Part shown: positions 60,206 to 64,000 of the stretch, in pieces
Position numbering within the stretch: the stretch's first letter is position 1
How the letters are laid out: each line of letters begins with the position of its first letter
Assembly (NCBI RefSeq): GCF_026163685.1
Contig: NZ_JAOXSR010000001.1
Span: 991,318 to 1,055,317, forward strand
Length of the DNA stretch: 64,000 nucleotides
Direction of reading: 5' to 3'
Origin: Oerskovia flava
GTDB taxonomy: Bacteria > Actinomycetota > Actinomycetes > Actinomycetales > Cellulomonadaceae
Notes under the pieces: generated by a model
The model's database searches: none
Told to the model about the DNA's origin: nothing
The model's input: only the letters and a program-made list of their open reading frames with translations
Position numbers and translations under genes: made by a program

Positions 60206-61081
60206 GTGCTCGTGTGCTGCGGACTCGTGACCCTCGACGTCGTCCAGACCCTCGACCGGCTGCCGGCGGCGAACGAGAAGGTGGTCTCCCGGTCCGTCGA
60301 GGCGACGTTCGGGGGGCCCGCCGCCAACGCCGCCGCCACCGCGGTCGCGCTGGGGGTTCCCGCGCGCCTCGTCACGGTCGTCGGGAACGGGTCGCTGGCC
60401 GACGTCGTCCGGGGCGAGCTCGCGACGGCGGGTGTCGACCTCGTCGAGGCCGCCCGTCCCGACGGTGCGCGGCCGGCCGTCTCGACCGTGCTCGTGACGG
60501 GTGCGACCGGCGAGCGGGCCGTGGTGAGCACGAACGCCGGTGCGGTGCCGGACCTCGACGTCGACGTCGACGCGCTCCTTCCCGCCGAGCCCGGCGGCGT
60601 GCTCCTGCTCGACGGGCACCTGCCGTCCCTCGCCCTGGCCACGGCGCGCCGGGCGCGCGAGCGGGGGGACGTCGTCGTCCTCGACGGCGGGTCCTACAAG
60701 CCCGGGACCGCCGAGCTCCTCGCGCTGTGCGACGCCGTCGTGCTCTCCGACGACTTCCGCCTGCCGGGGGTGCCCGACGACGGGACGCTCGCCGCCGTCC
60801 AAGCGCTCGGGCCTGCGTTCGTGGCACAGTCGCACGGCGAGGCTCCCCTGGAGGTGCTCGTCGCAGGCGAGCTGTCCGTCGTGCCGGTGCCGCGGGCCGA
60901 ACGGGTCGTGGACACGCTCGGGGCAGGGGACGTGCTGCACGGTGCGTTCGCCGCGGCGCTCGCTCGCGGGGCGCGCCCGCTGCCCGCGCTCGAGGCGGCC
61001 GCGCGGGTGGCGTCGCACTCGGTCGGGTTCACCGGCGCTCGCGGCTGGACGAGCACCGCAGCGCTCCTGCGCTATCCCTGA
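60206..61081 (+). CDS. PfkB/ribokinase-family carbohydrate kinase
   Basis: A 291-residue sugar kinase of the ribokinase superfamily. GGPAANAAATAVALG near 32-46 is the substrate/anion region, and DTLGAGDVLHGAFAAAL near 234-250 holds the catalytic Asp in GAGD. The N-terminus VLVCCGLVTLDVVQ is slightly shortened. It phosphorylates a sugar or nucleoside with ATP. Next to the ROK regulator and a sugar-binding lipoprotein it may act on the imported sugar, but both are on separate transcripts here. Confidence 0.88.
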   Translation: MLVCCGLVTLDVVQTLDRLPAANEKVVSRSVEATFGGPAANAAATAVALGVPARLVTVVGNGSLADVVRGELATAGVDLVEAARPDGARPAVSTVLVTGATGERAVVSTNAGAVPDLDVDVDALLPAEPGGVLLLDGHLPSLALATARRARERGDVVVLDGGSYKPGTAELLALCDAVVLSDDFRLPGVPDDGTLAAVQALGPAFVAQSHGEAPLEVLVAGELSVVPVPRAERVVDTLGAGDVLHGAFAAALARGARPLPALEAAARVASHSVGFTGARGWTSTAALLRYP

Positions 61082-61154
61082 CCCGCCGGGATCGGCACCC
61101 TGGGGCCGAAAGGTCACGGTGCGGACACGACCTCCCGAGACGGTTGACACGCGC

Positions 61155-61175
61155 TTAGTAAAGGAGGTCTACTAA
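61155..61175 (+). promoter_or_regulatory. Operator-like inverted repeat overlapping the ROK promoter
   Basis: TTAGTA (61155-61160) and TACTAA (61170-61175) are exact inverse complements around AAGGAGGTC. The right half also reads as a -10 hexamer 5 nt before the ATG. TTGACA at 61144-61149 is a possible -35, though the 20-nt spacer is long. The centre holds AGGAGG. A bound repressor would cover promoter and ribosome site, suggesting autoregulation by the ROK protein. Confidence 0.5.
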
Positions 61176-61180
61176 CTAAC

Positions 61181-62341
61181 ATGACAACGGCAGTCACCCG
61201 GAACGGGACCACGAGAAAAGGGCTGAGCGCAGGGCTCAGGCCGACCTCCAAGGTGCTGCCCGAGCACGCGCGGGCGCACAACCGTGCCCTCGTCCTGCAG
61301 CACCTCTTCCACGCCGGGCCCACGTCCCGTGCCGACCTCGCACGCGCCACGTCGCTCACGCGGGTCACCATCTCCGACCTCGTCGCGGTCCTCATCGCGG
61401 AGGGCCTGGTCGAGGAGCTCGGGATCCGTCCGGGCCAGCGCGTCGGCAAGCCCGCCATCCTCGTCGGGATGCGCACGAGCGCCTACCAGATCGTCTCCGT
61501 CGACCTCACCGACGCCGCCGTCATGCGGGGAGCCGTCCTGTCGCTCACCGGCGACCTCGTCGTCCGGGAGAGCCTCGCGATCGACGGGCGCACCGGCACC
61601 GAGCTCGTCGATCTGCTCACCCGCTTCGCCCGCCGCCTCATCGCCGCTGCCACCCAGCCCGTGCTCGGCGTCGGCATCGGATCGCCCGGTGTGATCGACG
61701 CGGCCGGCCGGGTCATCGAGGCGCCGAACCGCCGCTGGTTCGACCTGGGACTTGCCGAAGAGCTCTCCGAGAGCCTCGCCCTGCCCGTGCACGTCGCGAA
61801 CGACGCCAACATCGCAGCGCTCGGCGAGTTCACGTTCGGCGGCGCGTCCGGCGACGGGCTCCTCGTCCTCACGGTCGGGGAGGGGGTCGGCGCGGGCATC
61901 ATGCTCGACGGCGCCCGGGTGCGCGGTCACAGTGACGCGGCCGGAGAGCTCGGTCACGTGACCGTGGTCGACGGTGGCGAGCCGTGCGCCTGCGGGCGCA
62001 GCGGCTGCCTCGAGACGATCCTGTCCGAGCCCGCGCTGCGCAGAGCGGTCGATGGGCTCGACCCTGATGCCACCGACGCGGCACTCGCGTCGGTCGGCCG
62101 GCTCTTGGGCGTCGCCCTCGCGCCGGTCGTGAGCGCCCTCAACCTCGCCGAGGTCCTTCTCAGCGGTCCTGCGGACCTGCTCGACGGACCTCTGCGGGAG
62201 CAGGCGCTCGAGACCGTCCGTCAGCGCACGATGCCGGCGATCAGCGCCGAGCTCGAGCTGCGGATGGCCTCGCTCGACGAAGACGTCGTCCTCGCAGGGG
62301 CCGCCGTCCTCGTGCTCTCCGGACAGCTCGGGGTCTCCTAG
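61181..62341 (+). CDS. ROK-family transcriptional regulator
   Basis: A 386-residue repressor with an N-terminal winged helix (about 28-80: HNRALVLQHLFHAGPTSRADLAR...TLTRVTISDLVAVL) and a ROK sugar-kinase-like domain with VGIGSPGVID, HVANDANIAALGE and the zinc motif CACGRSGCLE near 268. It senses a sugar or sugar phosphate and probably controls the neighbouring ABC transporter. The ATG start is fixed by ACTAACTAAC just before it. An inverted repeat overlaps its promoter. Confidence 0.92.
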   Translation: MTTAVTRNGTTRKGLSAGLRPTSKVLPEHARAHNRALVLQHLFHAGPTSRADLARATSLTRVTISDLVAVLIAEGLVEELGIRPGQRVGKPAILVGMRTSAYQIVSVDLTDAAVMRGAVLSLTGDLVVRESLAIDGRTGTELVDLLTRFARRLIAAATQPVLGVGIGSPGVIDAAGRVIEAPNRRWFDLGLAEELSESLALPVHVANDANIAALGEFTFGGASGDGLLVLTVGEGVGAGIMLDGARVRGHSDAAGELGHVTVVDGGEPCACGRSGCLETILSEPALRRAVDGLDPDATDAALASVGRLLGVALAPVVSALNLAEVLLSGPADLLDGPLREQALETVRQRTMPAISAELELRMASLDEDVVLAGAAVLVLSGQLGVS

Positions 62342-62366
62342 CCCCGGGTGCTCGACCCCTGCCCGT

Positions 62367-62413
62367 CCTGGTCGCGGACGGTCGCAGGTCCCCAGCGCAC
62401 CACCGCGACCAGG
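62367..62413 (+). terminator. 11-bp inverted repeat after ROK gene
   Basis: CCTGGTCGCGG (62367-62377) and CCGCGACCAGG (62403-62413) are exact inverse complements, with a 25-nt loop, 26 bases after the ROK stop. The remaining 129 bases to the next gene show no other clear signal. Confidence 0.5.
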
Positions 62414-62542
62414 GGACTCCCCAGAACCACGTCCCCGCCGTCCGGCATCCCAGCAGGACGTCGCTCCACCAGCAGGACCTTCCCGCACACCTCGGGCGGC
62501 GTCCCCGACGCCGCCACAGCATGACCGAGAGGACGTACCCCA

Positions 62543-63868
62543 GTGAAGAGGAACCGCATCGTCGCCACCTCCGTGGCGTCGACGATCACGCTCGCGCTCG
62601 CACTCACCGCGTGCGGCACCGACAGCCCCGGTGACGACCCGACGACGGACGGCGACACCACCGCCGAGTCCGGCGACATCACGCTCTGGGTCGCCGGCGG
62701 TGACACCCCGGACGAGCTGCGCACCTACCTCGTCGACACGTTCGCCGAGGAGAACCCGGGCTCGACGCTGACGATCGAGCAGCAGGAGTGGCCCGACCTG
62801 GTCACCGCGCTGACGACCGCGCTGCCCGACGCGAACAACACGCCGGACGTCGTCGAGATCGGCAACACGCAGTCGCCGACCTTCACCACGATCGGCGCCT
62901 TCCGCGACCTCACGCCCCTCTACGAGGAGCTCGGTGGCGACAACCTGCTGCCCTCGTTCGTCGAGGTCGGCTCGGTCGGGGACCAGAAGTTCGCGCTGCC
63001 GTACTACTTCGGCTCGCGGTACATGTTCTACCGTTCCGACGTCTGGTCCGAGGCAGGCGTCGAGGTCCCGACGACGTTGGGCGAGTTCACCGAGGCCGCC
63101 AAGGAGCTGCGCACCGACGAGCAGTCCGGCTTCGCCCTCGGCGGCCAGGACTGGCGCAACGGCATCTCCTGGGTCTTCGCGAACGGCGGCGAGCTCGCCG
63201 TCGAGGAGGACGGCGTCTGGACGTCCACGCTCTCCGACCCGAACACGATCACCGGTCTCGAGCAGTTCCAGGAGCTCTACACCGAGACGTCGAACATCCC
63301 CGCCACCGAGCAGGACGTCGCGTACTGGGAGTTCCTCAACGACGGGACCGACGGTTCGCCCGCTCCCGCGGCCACGATCATGGCTCCGGGCTGGGCCCGC
63401 TGGTCCATCGGTGACCTCGTCGAGAACGACGAGGGCGAAGAGGTCCGTGACGGCATGGTGGACGACTCGAAGTTCGACATCTTCGCCCTGCCGGGCGTCG
63501 ACGGTGGCCTGGCCCCGGTGTTCGCCGGTGGCTCGAACATCGCGATCTCCGCGCAGTCGCAGCACCCCGAGCTCTCGGAGAACCTCCTGCGGATCATCTT
63601 CTCCGAGGAGTACCAGAACATGCTCGGCGCCAACGGGCTCGGCCCGGCCAACAGCGACTACGTCGGCTCCCTCGGGGACGACAAGTTCGCCACGGCGATG
63701 ATCGAGACCGCCGCGGACTCCAAGCTCACCCCGGCCGCGCCGGGCTGGGCAGGCGTCGAGGGCTCGAAGGTCCTCGAGGAGCTGTTCCAGAAGATCGCCG
63801 AGGGCGGCGACGTGACCGCTCTGGCGGCCGAGTACGACGCCAAGATCGACCCGCTTCTCAACAACTGA
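62543..63868 (+). CDS. ABC transporter sugar-binding lipoprotein
   Basis: Extracellular solute-binding protein, family 1, 441 residues. The signal peptide VKRNRIVATSVASTITLALA ends in the lipobox LTAC (Cys 24), so it is lipid-anchored. The mature protein has the family's ITLWVAGGDTPDELRTYL start and VVEIGNTQSPTF, PYYFGSRYMFYRSD and GWARWS segments. It carries a malto/oligosaccharide-type substrate to permeases presumably encoded just right of the window. The GTG follows GAGAGGACG by about 10 nt. Confidence 0.92.
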   Translation: MKRNRIVATSVASTITLALALTACGTDSPGDDPTTDGDTTAESGDITLWVAGGDTPDELRTYLVDTFAEENPGSTLTIEQQEWPDLVTALTTALPDANNTPDVVEIGNTQSPTFTTIGAFRDLTPLYEELGGDNLLPSFVEVGSVGDQKFALPYYFGSRYMFYRSDVWSEAGVEVPTTLGEFTEAAKELRTDEQSGFALGGQDWRNGISWVFANGGELAVEEDGVWTSTLSDPNTITGLEQFQELYTETSNIPATEQDVAYWEFLNDGTDGSPAPAATIMAPGWARWSIGDLVENDEGEEVRDGMVDDSKFDIFALPGVDGGLAPVFAGGSNIAISAQSQHPELSENLLRIIFSEEYQNMLGANGLGPANSDYVGSLGDDKFATAMIETAADSKLTPAAPGWAGVEGSKVLEELFQKIAEGGDVTALAAEYDAKIDPLLNN

Positions 63869-63875
63869 TCCCTCG

Positions 63876-63905
63876 CACCGCTGGGCCCCGCAGGGCCCCT
63901 CGGTG
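63876..63905 (+). terminator. Hairpin after the sugar-binding protein gene
   Basis: CACCG and GGGCCC arms (63876-63880, 63883-63888) pair with GGGCCC and CGGTG (63893-63898, 63901-63905) around a CGCA loop and a 2x2 internal bulge. It begins 8 bases after the stop. Confidence 0.55.
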
Positions 63906-63918
63906 AGCACCGGGTCGT

Positions 63919-63968
63919 GGGGGGGGCCCCCCCCGCCCCCCCCCCCCCCCCCCCCCCCCCGGGGGGGG
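63919..63968. other. Homopolymer G/C runs at the window end
   Basis: Runs of 8 G, 8 C, then 25 C and 8 G, continuing into C-rich sequence to 64000. Nothing else in the window resembles this. It is probably a misassembled or padded contig end and should not be annotated. Confidence 0.7.
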
Positions 63969-64000
63969 CGAACCACCCCCGGCCCCCCCAACCCCCGAGC

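Noticed and set aside
61172..63991. A 939-codon open frame on the minus strand across the ROK and sugar-binding genes.
   Set aside because: It is antisense to two clear genes, has low-complexity Arg/Gly/Asp composition, and arises from high G+C codon bias. The same reasoning removes long frames at 28614-31067, 12062-13921 and 34486-35616 upstream of the chosen start.

Overview
The window is chromosomal DNA from a very G+C-rich actinobacterium. By gene content and tmRNA type I infer Micrococcales, probably Cellulomonadaceae or Promicromonosporaceae. Supporting signs are near-universal G/C third codon positions, many GTG starts, frequent GTGA/ATGA start-stop overlaps, an actinobacterial-type AccA3/AccD5/AccE acyl-CoA carboxylase, an ftsE-ftsX-smpB-ssrA block and a tmRNA tag ending in ALAA. 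No prophage, insertion sequence, CRISPR array, tRNA or rRNA was recognised. About sixty genes are supported.

Layout. (1) 1-14857 is a nucleoside island. It starts with the end of a nucleoside ABC transporter (ATPase tail and two permeases), then cytidine deaminase, thymidine phosphorylase, two DUF202 membrane proteins, a papain/C39-like protein and adenosine deaminase. On the other strand are a truncated and a complete aldehyde dehydrogenase with deoC, then a phosphopentomutase-type mutase with purine nucleoside phosphorylase. Imported nucleosides can be deaminated, phosphorolysed, isomerised to pentose 5-phosphates and cleaved to glyceraldehyde 3-phosphate plus acetaldehyde. (2) 14906-16865 carries a cysteine-less LpdA-type flavoprotein and a hypothetical gene. 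(3) 17092-19443 is a serine hydrolase/LytTR/DUF3021 module. (4) 19478-21591 is a membrane-anchored EEP-family phosphoesterase. (5) 21768-27195 is a reductive pyrimidine/beta-alanine degradation operon: a methylmalonate-semialdehyde-type dehydrogenase, an omega-aminotransferase, dihydropyrimidinase and a luciferase-like monooxygenase. (6) 27213-29033 has a NUDIX gene, an orphan response regulator and a convergent HPt-like gene. (7) 29195-37813 is the acyl-CoA carboxylase and biotin region: accA3, maf, a DUF885 peptidase, a membrane gene, accE, an unknown acidic gene, accD5 and divergent birA. (8) 37824-43649 holds a class III nucleotide cyclase, a YedK/HMCES homologue, a Bcr/CflA efflux pump, an LCP-family ligase and an aminotransferase. 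(9) 43905-48816 is a compact Tad pilus locus. (10) 48987-50771 is a WxL-like secreted protein and a WxL-interacting-like (DUF916-type) membrane protein separated by a large hairpin. (11) 50849-56966 is prfB, ftsEX with its M23 hydrolase, smpB, a small membrane gene and ssrA. (12) 56967-57533 is a gene-poor stretch with an 11-bp perfect palindrome and a decayed-looking reading frame. (13) 57534-64000 contains a DUF4349 lipoprotein, a LLM oxidoreductase, a PfkB kinase, a ROK regulator and a sugar-binding lipoprotein. The final ~80 bases are homopolymer runs that look like an assembly artefact.

A window-wide theme is initiation architecture. Nearly twenty genes have a TANNNT-like -10 hexamer 5-8 nt upstream of their ATG/GTG and no usable Shine-Dalgarno sequence, the signature of leaderless transcripts. 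Genes inside operons are joined by 1-4 nt overlaps. I used this pattern to choose several starts. The most interesting clusters for follow-up are the WxL-like pair beside the Tad locus, the LytTR/DUF3021/hydrolase module, the incomplete pyrimidine operon with its LLM enzyme, and the response-regulator/HPt pair without a kinase.
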